The notes: generated by a model from the letters alone, not told the origin. A DNA stretch of 64,000 bases from CAWCCP01 sp963701245 (GCA_963701245.1 OY969576.1:620001-684000), one strand, 5' to 3'. Positions 46,401 to 54,943 are shown, counted from the stretch's first letter. Made by a program: numbers and translations.

Positions 46401-47094
46401 TCTGACCATGAGTTGGGTCTTTTTCGAGTGTAGCATCAAGGTAACTAAGCTTGCCGGTATCGACATGCTTAAACCTTTCGCGCATTCTATTTTCGGTAAC
46501 CCCTAGAGCTCGCAGTAAAGTAGTAACAGCAATCTTTCGTTTGCGATCGATCTTTACATACATCGCGCCATTAGCAGCGGTTTCGAACTCAAGCCAAGCA
46601 CCACGTCCAGGAATAACTTTCGCACCGTAAAGATTGAATGCGCCATGCGGGTCAGCGGTAAAGAAGACTCCAGCAGAACGGATAAGCTGGCTCACGACAA
46701 CTCGCTCGGCTCCATTAATTACAAAAGTACCCCGAGCAGTCATCCATGGATAATCGCCTAGGTAAATTTCCTGCTCTTTAATCTCACCAGTAACCTTATT
46801 TGTCAGTTCGACATTGGCCATCAGTGGTGCTTCAAAACTGACATTATTTTCTCGAGCCTCAGCCTCAGTTAGTTTAGGATCTCCGAAATGATAATCTTTA
46901 AAGCTTAATGATAATTTTGCGCCGGTATAGTCATCAATAGGACTAATTTCGGCTAATAATTCGCCAAGTCCTTCTTCAACAAACCATTGAAAAGACTTAT
47001 TTTGATGATCGACAAGACTTGGTAAGTCAAGCGCATCGTCAGTACGTGTAAAAAATACACGGTTACTCGATGCTTTAGTAGTAGTTTTCGCCAT
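43483..47094 (-). CDS. rpoB: RNA polymerase beta subunit, broken by several frameshifts
   Basis: About 1203 codons from 47094 to TAA at 43483-43485, which overlaps rpoC as TAATG. The first 395 or so residues are continuous; the frame breaks right after SQLSQFMDQINPLS. The rifampicin region (then AHKRRLSSMGPGGLSRERAGFEVRDAHATHYGRICAVETPEGANIGL) is clear across that break. Further breaks fall near 45640, 45360, 45010, 44880, 44750, 44480, 43920 and 43760. GDKLGGRHGNKGVIARILP and QPLGGKAQNGGQRFGEMEVWALEAYGA near the C terminus are intact. It ends in an acidic tail of about 55 residues. Confidence 0.93.
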
Positions 47095-47333
47095 ACGCCT
47101 AAAGTAACGCCCCCTTATATCAATAAATTGTATTTATCTCGTAAAGACACAAGAATTACTGAGAGCGGCACAATTGAACATCAATAAATTACCGCGCATT
47201 AGGTACTCTTAGCTTGCCCTTACAAATTTAATAGTTGAGTTTTGTTTATATTTAATTCGGCCGAAGATTTCTAAGTTCAGGTTTTTTGCATCCGCTTTTC
47301 AGCTAAATGCTATGAACTCACACTACTTCTTAC

Positions 47334-47362
47334 TATATAGTTTGCGCTTAATTTAGGGTAAA
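47334..47362 (-). promoter_or_regulatory. Candidate promoter of rpoBC
   Basis: TTTACC (47357-47362), 17-base spacer, TATATA (47334-47339) on the minus strand. It would give a leader of about 230 bases before rpoB; the 47095-47333 stretch shows no ORF and no obvious strong hairpin. Confidence 0.5.
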
Positions 47363-47369
47363 GTCAATA

Positions 47370-47969
47370 TCATTTCTGAAGTACGCTTGGGTTGGTTATG
47401 ACAGCGTCTACAACTCCGTATTTCTTCGCCTCTTCTGCGGACAACCATTTATCACGTTCCATATCTTCGTGAATCTTTGAAGCTGGCTGACCAGTATTTT
47501 TTGCCATAATTTTTTCCAATAATTGCTTAATTCGAAGTGATTCTTTGAGGTCAATTTCCTGATCAGTTACTTTACCTCTTGTACCACTAGATGGTTGGTG
47601 AATCATAACTGATGCATTGGGCAGGACAAATCGCTTGCCTTTCGTTCCGCTACTCAGTAAAAAGGCTGCCGCTGATGCCTGAATTCCAATACCAACCGTT
47701 TGTATATCGTTTGATACGAACTGCATTGTGTCAAAAATAGCTAAGGCGTCATAGACGCTGCCGCCGGGACTGTTAATGTAAAAATAGATATCCTTTTTAG
47801 GATCTTCTGCTTGAAGGAATATCAGCTGAGCGACAATTATATTAGCCGATGCTTCATTTACGTCGGTACCTAAAAAGATAATGCGTTCTTTTAGAAGTCG
47901 ACTGTAGATATCATATGCTCGTTCATAGCGGCCTTCACTCTCTATAACAGTGGGAACTAATACACTCAT
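47370..47969 (-). CDS. clpP: ATP-dependent Clp protease proteolytic subunit
   Basis: Serine protease forming the 14-mer chamber with ClpX/ClpC. 199 residues. Catalytic Ser in GIQASAAAF, His in VMIHQPSSG and Asp in MERDKWLSAEEA. The start follows AAGGAGG. The promoter overlaps a CIRCE operator, so expression is probably heat-shock controlled by HrcA. It follows tig in the same orientation but has its own promoter. Confidence 0.96.
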   Translation of the reverse strand: MSVLVPTVIESEGRYERAYDIYSRLLKERIIFLGTDVNEASANIIVAQLIFLQAEDPKKDIYFYINSPGGSVYDALAIFDTMQFVSNDIQTVGIGIQASAAAFLLSSGTKGKRFVLPNASVMIHQPSSGTRGKVTDQEIDLKESLRIKQLLEKIMAKNTGQPASKIHEDMERDKWLSAEEAKKYGVVDAVITNPSVLQK

Positions 47970-48041
47970 TCAAACTACCTCCTTGACTATGTACTATGTA
48001 AAAAGATTCATTTTACGCGCTGTAAAATTCGGTCTATATCT

Positions 48042-48070
48042 AGTATAGAAAATTAGCACTCTCGTGTCAA
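48042..48070 (-). promoter_or_regulatory. Promoter of clpP
   Basis: A consensus TTGACA (48065-48070), 17-base spacer and TATACT (48042-48047) on the minus strand. The -35 box lies in the spacer of the CIRCE repeat. The leader to clpP is about 65 bases. Confidence 0.85.
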
Positions 48071-48079
48071 GAGTGCTAA
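48053..48079. promoter_or_regulatory. CIRCE element (HrcA operator) of clpP
   Basis: TTAGCACTC, a 9-base spacer, GAGTGCTAA: an exact match to the canonical CIRCE inverted repeat. It encloses the -35 box of the clpP promoter, so HrcA binding would block RNA polymerase directly. Confidence 0.95.
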
Positions 48080-48101
48080 TTTATTTTATTTCTTTCTGTT
48101 T

Positions 48102-49391
48102 CTAGGATATTTTTTGGGCGAATGATCGAAGCGTATCGATGGTTTTTTCGGTCATAAGTCGGCTCAGGATGTCTCGCCGTCCTTCCGACGTATCAAGTTC
48201 AGCCTGCAATTGCTTTTCGGTGTACTGTTTTTTTAATTGAGCTATTCGCGTATCGAGTTCTCGCGGAGCAATTGATATTTTTTCCTCTTTTGCTATTTCG
48301 GTAAGAATGAGGCCGGCTTTTACTCGATTCGTTGCTACCTCCCGCTGTCGTTCGCGGTGCTCAGCTTCGGTGACGCCCTCAATCGCAAGATGTTCTTGCC
48401 AGGTTTGACCGCGGTAAATAATATTTCTTTTTTCATCCGCCTCGATTCGGTCAATTTCTTCATCAATTAATGAATCAGGTATGGCTACTTTACTCTTATT
48501 GACAATGGCCTGAATAAGCTCATTGTCATATTTCTGTTGATCTTCTCTCGTTTTTTCTGCCTGTAATTGCTTTTTAATATCTTCTTTTAGGTCCTTTATC
48601 GTTTTAAACGGCCCCACACTAGCGGCAAAAGCATCATCAAGTTTTGGTTTGACGAGCTCAGAAACAGATTGTATTTTTACTTCAAATTCAACTTTTCGCT
48701 GGCGTAAATTTTCAATCGTGTAATCTTTGGGGAAAGTTACAGGAAAGGTCTTCTCTTCATCTTTTTTACTTCCTATGAGGTTATCTTCAAAACCAGGTAT
48801 AAATGTGTTGCTGCCAATAATTAGAGGATAATCATTACCTTCGGTTCCAGGAATGAGTTCTTTTGTTTTGGCATCTTTGCCTTTAAAATCTATGACCACT
48901 TCATCACCGGTTTTCACTGATTTGGTAGATGGTTTCTTGGTAGCGGATCGTGTCAGCAAATTATCCATAACCCTGTCGATATCGTCTTTTCCGACAATAG
49001 ACTTTGTCGTAGTCACTTTTATTTGCTTATAATTGGCAAGTTCGATATCACCGACTGCATCAAATTTCGCAGTAAACTCTAATTCAGAAAACGGCACAAA
49101 TTTAACAAGCGTAATCTCGGGTTGAGCAGCTGGACGAAGTGACTGTCTTTGGATTGCCTCAACATAGAGATCATTTATGGCCTGATCTAGAAATTCATTG
49201 TGTAAGGTCGTTTGAGGGATATTCTTTTCAACTAATGCAGCAGGTGCTTTTCCAGGTCTAAAACCGGGTACTGATAGCTGTGTTTTTAGTTTTCTCAATG
49301 CTTTGTCTTTAAAATTATCAATATCATCCTGGCCGGCAGTTATGGTCAGTTTGACATTCGTATCTGAATTTTGCTCTCGTTTAATTTGCAT
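48102..49391 (-). CDS. tig: Trigger factor
   Basis: Ribosome-bound chaperone and peptidyl-prolyl isomerase, 429 residues. The ribosome-binding signature is VPGFRPGKAPAALVEK (family G-F-R-x-x-K-x-P). The FKBP domain is at about 160-245 (GDEVVIDFKGKDAKT, PLIIGSNTFIPGFEDNLIGSKKDEE). A long helical C-terminal arm follows. It is next to clpP, the common tig-clpP arrangement, though clpX is not here. Confidence 0.95.
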   Translation of the reverse strand: MQIKREQNSDTNVKLTITAGQDDIDNFKDKALRKLKTQLSVPGFRPGKAPAALVEKNIPQTTLHNEFLDQAINDLYVEAIQRQSLRPAAQPEITLVKFVPFSELEFTAKFDAVGDIELANYKQIKVTTTKSIVGKDDIDRVMDNLLTRSATKKPSTKSVKTGDEVVIDFKGKDAKTKELIPGTEGNDYPLIIGSNTFIPGFEDNLIGSKKDEEKTFPVTFPKDYTIENLRQRKVEFEVKIQSVSELVKPKLDDAFAASVGPFKTIKDLKEDIKKQLQAEKTREDQQKYDNELIQAIVNKSKVAIPDSLIDEEIDRIEADEKRNIIYRGQTWQEHLAIEGVTEAEHRERQREVATNRVKAGLILTEIAKEEKISIAPRELDTRIAQLKKQYTEKQLQAELDTSEGRRDILSRLMTEKTIDTLRSFAQKIS

Positions 49392-49466
49392 AGAAACGTA
49401 GTTTAACAGATAGCTTCAGGAATTACTACCGTGCAATTCCATTTCAAAAACAGTGTGTGAAGCCGA

Positions 49467-50765
49467 TTACATATTTTGTAGCTTGTCTATAAGATCCGGC
49501 AGAATAAGTTTCATTTCCTCAGACGAAGTTAAATCCTTCAGAGTTAGCGTTCTGTTTGCCAGTTCCTCGCGTCCTATGATGATGACACGTCTAATACGCT
49601 TTTTCTCAGCAGTCTTTATCTGATCACCTATTTTTCTTCCGGTTGTATCAATCGCGACATTTATTCCTGCTGTCCGAAGTTCATGTAGTATTGGTTGCAC
49701 TTCACCAAATGAGTCATTCAGCAAACACACATACACATCAGTCTCTGATTGTAAATCAGGCATTAAGTTATGTAATTCCAAAAAATTAGCCAGAGTCACA
49801 TCACCCCACGCAAAACCAACTGACGGCACTGGATCAACCCCAAATAGTCCAACTAGACCATCATATCGACCACCACCAAGCAGCGATCGTCTATTTTCGG
49901 CATCGGTATCAAACACTTCAAATACCACACCGGTGTAATAGTCAAATCCGCGCATTAGAGTGCTGTCGAAGCGAATATTTTCAATTCCAGAACTGTGCAG
50001 AGTTGATAATATTTTCTGTAGATCAGCTACCGCTTCATGCTTTCGCACATTCTCCGGTAGATCATTCACAGTTTTGGCGTCAAGAATTGCCAATAACTTT
50101 TCAGTTACTCCATCTGTTTTTTGATCGGCCGAAAGTATCTCATCAATACGTTCGATTAACTCCGTCCTTTCAATTTTATGCATTCGATCAATTAAACTCG
50201 CCATTTTAACTTGAGCTTGCGGGTTTAATTGTAGGTAATCAGCTAGTAGATAATTGATAAGTCCGCGGTGATTAATTCGCATAGCATACATATCCGATGT
50301 AGCACCAAATGCCTTAAAAATATCGTTGATGATATAGAGCATCTCGAGTTCGGCACTGTGGTTTTCAATGCCAAAAATATCTACGTTAAGTTGCCAGAAC
50401 TCTCGTAAACGACCTTTCTGTGGTCGTTCGTAGCGCCATAAATTCGGAATACTATACCAGCGTAACGGGTACGGCAATGACTGACGTTGACCAGCAACTA
50501 GTCGACTAACCGTCGGAGTCATTTCTGTTCGAATCGTGACGGAACGACCTCCGCGATCTTGGAACGTGTAGGTTTGCTCATCAATTATTTCCTGATTGCC
50601 TTTAGCTAAATAAATATCGGTCGGCTCGAGGATTGGGGCATCATATTCCTCGTAGCCATATCGCTCAGCGACTTTGCGCCATACATTGAACATATATTTT
50701 TGAAATCGTTTGTCTTCCGGATAAAAATCGCGGGCACCTTTATAAGGTTGTGTAGATAGTTTCAT
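49467..50765 (-). CDS. hisS: Histidyl-tRNA synthetase
   Basis: Class II synthetase of about 432 residues from the ATG at 50765, which is preceded by AGGAG; the upstream in-frame ATG lacks this. Motif 2 is in YSIPNLWRYERPQKGRLREFWQLNVDIFG and the histidine-binding motif is LGGGRYDGLVGLFG. The C-terminal anticodon-binding domain (about 340-432) includes VYVCLLNDSF and DQIKTAEKK. No T-box or leader peptide seen upstream. Confidence 0.95.
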   Translation of the reverse strand: MKLSTQPYKGARDFYPEDKRFQKYMFNVWRKVAERYGYEEYDAPILEPTDIYLAKGNQEIIDEQTYTFQDRGGRSVTIRTEMTPTVSRLVAGQRQSLPYPLRWYSIPNLWRYERPQKGRLREFWQLNVDIFGIENHSAELEMLYIINDIFKAFGATSDMYAMRINHRGLINYLLADYLQLNPQAQVKMASLIDRMHKIERTELIERIDEILSADQKTDGVTEKLLAILDAKTVNDLPENVRKHEAVADLQKILSTLHSSGIENIRFDSTLMRGFDYYTGVVFEVFDTDAENRRSLLGGGRYDGLVGLFGVDPVPSVGFAWGDVTLANFLELHNLMPDLQSETDVYVCLLNDSFGEVQPILHELRTAGINVAIDTTGRKIGDQIKTAEKKRIRRVIIIGREELANRTLTLKDLTSSEEMKLILPDLIDKLQNM

Positions 50766-50959
50766 ATTTCTCCTAGTTACTAGCTTAAAACGGTTACGTT
50801 TTATCGCCAAAATTAAAATTTACGTGATTTGGTTTTTATTATAAAGTAGTAGTTACTTTTGATGGAGATAAATATGGTGTTGCGGATGAATAAATAACAT
50901 ATCGGATAACTATTACTATAACATTTTACCTAAATTATCAAAATATGTACCGCAAGTTT

Positions 50960-51499
50960 TTAGACTTTCAGAATATGCACTTCTGCCCATCTGTACAGAA
51001 TAATTCCTGACGCAACACCAACGTTTACTGACCTAGTCGAACCAAATTGCTCGATGGCTATAATAGACTTACAAATTTTAATCATATCCGGGGATAATCC
51101 TGGGCCTTCTTGACCGAATACGTACACAGCTTTTTTTGGTAATTCTGATTTCGACAATTCCTTGCTGCCGGGAATATTGTCCACACCGATGATTTCCATA
51201 TCTTGCTGCACTGCCCAATCGTAAAAAATCTTTACCGAATCATGGTGGTGCATTTGAAGATACGTTTCAGTCATCATGGCACCCTTACGATTCCAATGAC
51301 GCTTACCAATTATATGTACGCCAGCAACGTTAAAAGCATTGGCGTTTCTGACTATGGCACCAATGTTAAAATCGTGCTGATAATTTTCTATTGCAATATG
51401 AAGAGGAAAGGCATGCTTCTTCATATCATAGGCAACTTGCTCGACAGATTTGCCTTTATATTTATCAACCAGATTTCGACGATCCTCAATCTCTTCCAT
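50960..51499 (-). CDS. SpoU/TrmH-family RNA 2'-O-methyltransferase
   Basis: 179-residue SPOUT enzyme. The three family motifs are visible: NIGAIVRNANAFNVAGVHI, YVFGQEGPGLS and IEQFGSTRSVNVGVASGIILY, the last forming the trefoil knot that binds S-adenosylmethionine. It has only a short N-terminal stretch before the catalytic domain, so the RNA target (tRNA G18 type or rRNA) cannot be told. Confidence 0.85.
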   Translation of the reverse strand: MEEIEDRRNLVDKYKGKSVEQVAYDMKKHAFPLHIAIENYQHDFNIGAIVRNANAFNVAGVHIIGKRHWNRKGAMMTETYLQMHHHDSVKIFYDWAVQQDMEIIGVDNIPGSKELSKSELPKKAVYVFGQEGPGLSPDMIKICKSIIAIEQFGSTRSVNVGVASGIILYRWAEVHILKV

Positions 51500-51585
51500 A
51501 CATCACATCATAAACTATTGATGGAAGCGCTAATTGATTTTTCTTTTAATTGAGCTTATGCTTAATTTGAATTGAATGACAGAGA

Positions 51586-52176
51586 ATGAAAAAACTTCAA
51601 GTTAAAAAAGAGGGTTTTACAATCATTGAAATCATGATTGTATTGGCTATTGCTGGTTTGATTATTTTTATAGTACTTATAGCGGTGCCGTCCGCTCAGC
51701 GTAATGCTCGAAATTTACAGCGTAAAAATGATGCGGCTTCTGTTGCTGGTGCAGTTAATACCTTTATGGAAAATAATGGCAACACACCGCCCGATAGATT
51801 AAAAAATGACGCGAGTGATCAAACATTAATTGATATAGCTTCGTCGTCCGATTTGGCCAGCTTTGAGACCGCAAAAATAGGATACTATAACAGCGTAGGA
51901 AGCCCTTCCACGGTTTGGGGTGGCAATGCGGATAATATTTATATAGATACCACGCCTATATTGTCGCCATCACCCGCAATAACGCCGAATGTAGTAGCTC
52001 CCGGTGACCCATCGATTAGCTATAACAATTTAAGTACTGAGAACATGAGCATCATTATCGGGGAGACGTGCAATGATTCCGGAACTGGACCTGGAAGTGT
52101 TATTCAGAATTCTATAGCTGTATTTTTTGTTGTTGAGGTGCCTGGCTCAAACGGCCAGTTACAGTGCATAGATTAA
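51586..52176 (+). CDS. Type IV pilin-like protein (prepilin)
   Basis: 196 residues. The prepilin peptidase site is KKEG-FTIIEIMIVLAIAGL, with Phe at +1, Glu at +5 and then a hydrophobic helix to about residue 35: a class III signal. The mature part has a charged linker (RNARNLQRKNDAASVAGAVNTFMENNG) and a C-terminal Ser/Pro/Thr-rich globular region with two Cys (GETCNDSG and LQCID) that could form the D-loop disulfide. It would be assembled by a pilus machine coded elsewhere. It stands alone and diverges from the methyltransferase. Confidence 0.88.
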   Translation: MKKLQVKKEGFTIIEIMIVLAIAGLIIFIVLIAVPSAQRNARNLQRKNDAASVAGAVNTFMENNGNTPPDRLKNDASDQTLIDIASSSDLASFETAKIGYYNSVGSPSTVWGGNADNIYIDTTPILSPSPAITPNVVAPGDPSISYNNLSTENMSIIIGETCNDSGTGPGSVIQNSIAVFFVVEVPGSNGQLQCID

Positions 52177-52252
52177 TACTGCAACTTCAGCCTAAAGAAA
52201 CTTGGTGAAATTAAATCTTGCAACTTTCTTTATTGGTCTTGCTCAATCAGAT

Positions 52253-52807
52253 TCACTTTTGATTCTCATTTGTTAGCGACGATGCTGCTGATTGTGATGT
52301 ATCGGCAGCATTGCCCATTGGAGTTGATTTGAATTGGTTTACCGGTACAGCCATTGTCTGTTGCTTTCGAATAAAATCAAGCACAGGATCTAATCGCCCC
52401 ACCAGCATCTTCGGGGTATACATCAGCCAAAACTGCCCGATTGGTGTTGCTAGTATTGCTTTCTTTTCCAGTCCAAATAACTTTCGTTTAACTTTGAGTA
52501 TCTGTATAGAGGAAAACGGCAATGATTGGTAGTTTTCAATCTTGTAATTGCTCATGGGCGATAGGCCGATAAACAATACTCGAGTACTTGTTGCTGCTAT
52601 AAGGTAGGCGGTATACTTTGCGGCCATTGCCATTTCCAAACCGGGTCCACCCGCCAATAGAGTCCCAGTAATTGCAGTTTTTTTATTGACCGGTGGCTCA
52701 TTAATTGCAATCGCAAAAGCAATTAATTGCTCTCCGGCGGTCGCTTGTTGTGCCATAACTTGTTCAATCATCTGACCGTATCGAGCATAACGTTCTTGCG
52801 CGAACAT
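52253..52807 (-). CDS. Hypothetical protein, possible bacterial PH-like domain
   Basis: 184 residues, not confidently recognised. A helical N terminus (RYGQMIEQVMAQQATAGEQLIAFAIA) is followed by a beta-rich block of about 100 residues (TGTLLAGG to GQFWLMYTPKM) whose pattern, with TRVLFIGLSP and a YQSLPFSSIQILKVKRKLFG segment, resembles bacterial PH (YvbH/YdbS-like) domains. The C-terminal tail is Ser/Asn/Gln rich. No catalytic motif, no clear membrane segment. The function is unknown. Confidence 0.55.
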   Translation of the reverse strand: MFAQERYARYGQMIEQVMAQQATAGEQLIAFAIAINEPPVNKKTAITGTLLAGGPGLEMAMAAKYTAYLIAATSTRVLFIGLSPMSNYKIENYQSLPFSSIQILKVKRKLFGLEKKAILATPIGQFWLMYTPKMLVGRLDPVLDFIRKQQTMAVPVNQFKSTPMGNAADTSQSAASSLTNENQK

Positions 52808-52948
52808 GCTAGTTTCTTTCTATTTTATTTGATATATAAGTTATTTTATCATGAGCAAAAGGGTTCAACTCTCAAATCTTACCGTAACAGCATAGCAAGT
52901 ACATCTGCCCTAAATAAGATCGTAGTTCTATCTCTTGATTACGAAATT

Positions 52949-52980
52949 TTGGTGCGGATGAGCGGACTTACTTTGAACCT
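52949..52980 (-). repeat. Degenerate copy of the tRNA-Leu 3' end (probable att remnant)
   Basis: Fourteen bases, TTGGTGCGGATGAG, are identical to 54943-54956, covering the CCA end and acceptor stem of the tRNA-Leu gene. Similarity continues imperfectly into the T arm (GGACTT, then TTGAACCT after a 4-base insertion). Same orientation, about 1.99 kb apart. This is the expected footprint of an element that integrated into the tRNA 3' end. Confidence 0.65.
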
Positions 52981-53047
52981 TACAATATTGAAGTCTCTAT
53001 AAAGCGTCTAGGTAAAGATTGGGGAAAGTTACATCGTTTTAAACGGT

Positions 53048-53501
53048 TTATACATTTCCGTCACTCTCCAATTTTATATATCCAGAATTTTTTATACTTC
53101 CGCCTAGAAGTTCAGTATGTATGGGTTACAAAAACCGATATATATTAGGAAGAAACGCATAATCGTATGATGAGAAACAATAAGTACATTTTTACTCGGA
53201 TAAGCTATGGCTACTTCCTCACTTTAGTCGTTTCATTACCATCAAGGCTTCCCCAATGACGTTCTCTTAGCAACTCTTTGTTTGTACGGCTTAACGTTCT
53301 AAAGCAACTACTTCAGCAGTTTGTGTGGCACGTGTGAGGTTCAGATGAAAAAGTAGCATTAAAAAGTATGCCTTTAAAAATTGCTGGGAGCAATTTTGTT
53401 TGCGTTACACCTTGATCTGTCAAGGGAGTATTGAGACCAAACAGTCCTTGAACATTTGCTACAGATTCACCATGCCTCACAAGGTAAATAGTGCAAGGTT
53501 T
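53048..53501 (-). pseudogene. Decayed histidine-phosphatase (phosphoglycerate mutase-like) gene
   Basis: Fragments in three frames line up with one protein. They are IYLVRHGESVANVQGLFGLNT-PLTDQG (the catalytic RHG motif), then SS-LTRATQTAEVVALER, then KELLRERHWGSLDGNE, then EVAIAYPSKNVLIVSHHTIMRFFL (second catalytic His region), and KNSGYIKLESDGNV with a stop at 53048. At least four frame changes or stops occur, the start codon is lost (TAG precedes the N terminus), and about 50-60 residues between RERHWGSLDG and EVAIAYPSK are missing. Unlike the single-base breaks elsewhere in the window, this is real decay. Confidence 0.8.
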
Positions 53502-53636
53502 CTCCTAAACCATCTATGAATCATATCATTTTAACTGCCAAGTTTTTCTAAGATCCGGTAATACAAATATTTTCAAATTTATTCGGGTTAAAAAGCTTAT
53601 GTTTGGTGCAGCAGAAAGGAGGATTATAGAACTTTA

Positions 53637-53705
53637 ATGGGTCTCGAAGGTGTTAACATTGTAGATATTTCCACTGGCTTCGACAAGGAGGAAGATGATG
53701 AATGA
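53637..53705 (+). CDS. Possible small ORF, 22 aa
   Basis: ATG at 53637 preceded by AGGAGG at a slightly long distance; the product is acidic at the end (FDKEEDDE). Its stop overlaps the start of the next small ORF, suggesting coupling. No homology recognised. It could equally be debris of a dead gene. Confidence 0.25.
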   Translation: MGLEGVNIVDISTGFDKEEDDE

Positions 53706-53844
53706 TTTTCTTCTCGCTCCTACAATTACTATGCTATCTATGGACGCGATATGTACATTAGTTTTATTTTATGTTATTGTAATTTTATGTCTCCTGAGTT
53801 ATCATCGCGTAGAGATTACATGCGAGACGCCGGTTTTGCATTAG
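53695..53844 (+). CDS. Possible small membrane protein, 49 aa
   Basis: Two ATG codons (53695, 53698) follow a perfect AAGGAGG. The product has one strongly hydrophobic stretch (ICTLVLFYVIVILCLLSY, about residues 19-36) and would be a single-pass membrane peptide. It overlaps the first codons of the gene at 53787 in another frame. It could also be the original N-terminal region of that gene, now out of frame. Confidence 0.3.
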   Translation: MMNDFLLAPTITMLSMDAICTLVLFYVIVILCLLSYHRVEITCETPVLH

Positions 53845-54821
53845 TGAACGATGTATTTCATCAGTTCTTTGACGACGCTTATCACACGATCGAGGTGAAG
53901 CAGCGAAGCAGCACAGTAGTCATTCAGGAAGATTTGAATTATTCTGCTGGCGGACTCATGGTTGTAGCCGAGCATTTGATAGTCGGTCTTAAGGGGCTCG
54001 ATGCGCCTGATGATTCGTCCGCTGGCTATGGTATCACTGAAGATGACCTTTCGCGCGACCAAAATAAATTCAGCTTCTTTGGCGGTTTTCGTAATATTGA
54101 CTTCACATGGCACTTTGCACCAGCTGTAGCAAATGCTGTGATGCAAACGTTCATGAGTGCAGGCTATATCTCCGAGGAACAATATGACAATATGACTTTT
54201 GGCGATTGGGCGGATATCATCGGCTCGGCGTGGTTTGGTGACTTAATGCACGATATGGCTCTTACTAGTAACGGGGTATACCGAGGCTTTGGCGTGCTCC
54301 GGGAACATTATCTCAAGGATTCGCTTCGGTCCTATCTTGACTATGAACCGGGGGATGGTATGCCCGCTGGTGATGCCGCTCTGTTTGAAATACGCTCTGT
54401 GTACGATGAGGAGCCAGACCGAACATATATAACCGCAAATACTACAGATGATTTCCGAACTTACCTACGACAGAAAATGCAGTCCAATAACAGCCCAGGC
54501 TGTCCGGCCGCGCGCAAGGCAGGTGCGTTGTCGCTTGGTGTAGTCAATCATTATAAACATGCTCGGAATCTCATTGCGAGAGGCGATATCATCGTCCTCG
54601 ACACGAATCTTGATCGAGGTAGTGCGCGTTTCGTTCAGGATTATACGCCAATAGATCGTGCCCTCGACGCATTCGCGGGATTACTTGATCGGTACGACGA
54701 GCAGTATGGTACGCCGTACTGGCATGCGGAGTCATTGCAGCTCGTGCATGAATCACGGCCAAAAACTAACGTATTGATACATTTGGGACACATACCGTTT
54801 GATCAGGTGAGTCAATCGTAG
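53787..54821 (+). CDS. Orphan protein of unknown function, atypical composition
   Basis: 344 residues from the ATG at 53787 (MSPELSSRRDYMRDAGFALV); an ATG at 53751 would add 12 residues. No family recognised. It is soluble-looking, acidic and aromatic-rich, with KFSFFGGFRNIDFTWHFAPAVANAVM, GSAWFGDLMHDMAL, a GCPAARKAGALSLGVVNHYKHARNLIARGDIIVL stretch with a single Cys, and a C-terminal HIPFDQ. The base composition is visibly richer in G and C than its neighbours. It lies in the islet between tRNA-Leu and its fragment, so it was probably acquired. The possibility of a haem or lipid enzyme was considered, but no motif supports it. Confidence 0.6.
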   Translation: MSPELSSRRDYMRDAGFALVNDVFHQFFDDAYHTIEVKQRSSTVVIQEDLNYSAGGLMVVAEHLIVGLKGLDAPDDSSAGYGITEDDLSRDQNKFSFFGGFRNIDFTWHFAPAVANAVMQTFMSAGYISEEQYDNMTFGDWADIIGSAWFGDLMHDMALTSNGVYRGFGVLREHYLKDSLRSYLDYEPGDGMPAGDAALFEIRSVYDEEPDRTYITANTTDDFRTYLRQKMQSNNSPGCPAARKAGALSLGVVNHYKHARNLIARGDIIVLDTNLDRGSARFVQDYTPIDRALDAFAGLLDRYDEQYGTPYWHAESLQLVHESRPKTNVLIHLGHIPFDQVSQS

Positions 54822-54943
54822 TGTTTAATCCGTTAAGTCTAACCGAAAATACCAATTTGGTTGCCCTATATGCCCCCAAAGTAACCAAACTAAAACAACT
54901 CATTTTACAGGGGTTGTTAATGATTTTCCTAGAATCTTACTCT

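Larger units (their letters stand above)
52808..53786. other. Gene-poor stretch: tRNA fragment, dead gene, two doubtful small ORFs
   Basis: No intact gene. It begins with a 3'-tRNA-Leu fragment (52949-52980) and contains a decayed histidine phosphatase (53048-53501). Two short plus-strand ORFs with strong Shine-Dalgarno sequences lie at 53637-53844. The rest (52808-52948, 52981-53047, 53502-53636) shows nothing I can support. Confidence 0.7.

Noticed and set aside
39620..47094. Programmed frameshifting or split subunits of rpoB/rpoC
   Set aside because: Breaks are numerous, irregular, of both signs and not at a common motif; fragments do not start with ribosome-binding sites. Sequence error is the simpler reading.
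53841..54182. Minus-strand ORF of 113 codons opposite the orphan gene
   Set aside because: It is a shadow of the plus-strand frame; codon pattern and composition support the plus strand and no ribosome-binding site precedes it.
54840..54930. Inverted repeat TTTGGTTGC/GTAACCAAA downstream of the orphan gene as a terminator
   Set aside because: The arms are separated by a long loop and no T tract follows; too weak to annotate.
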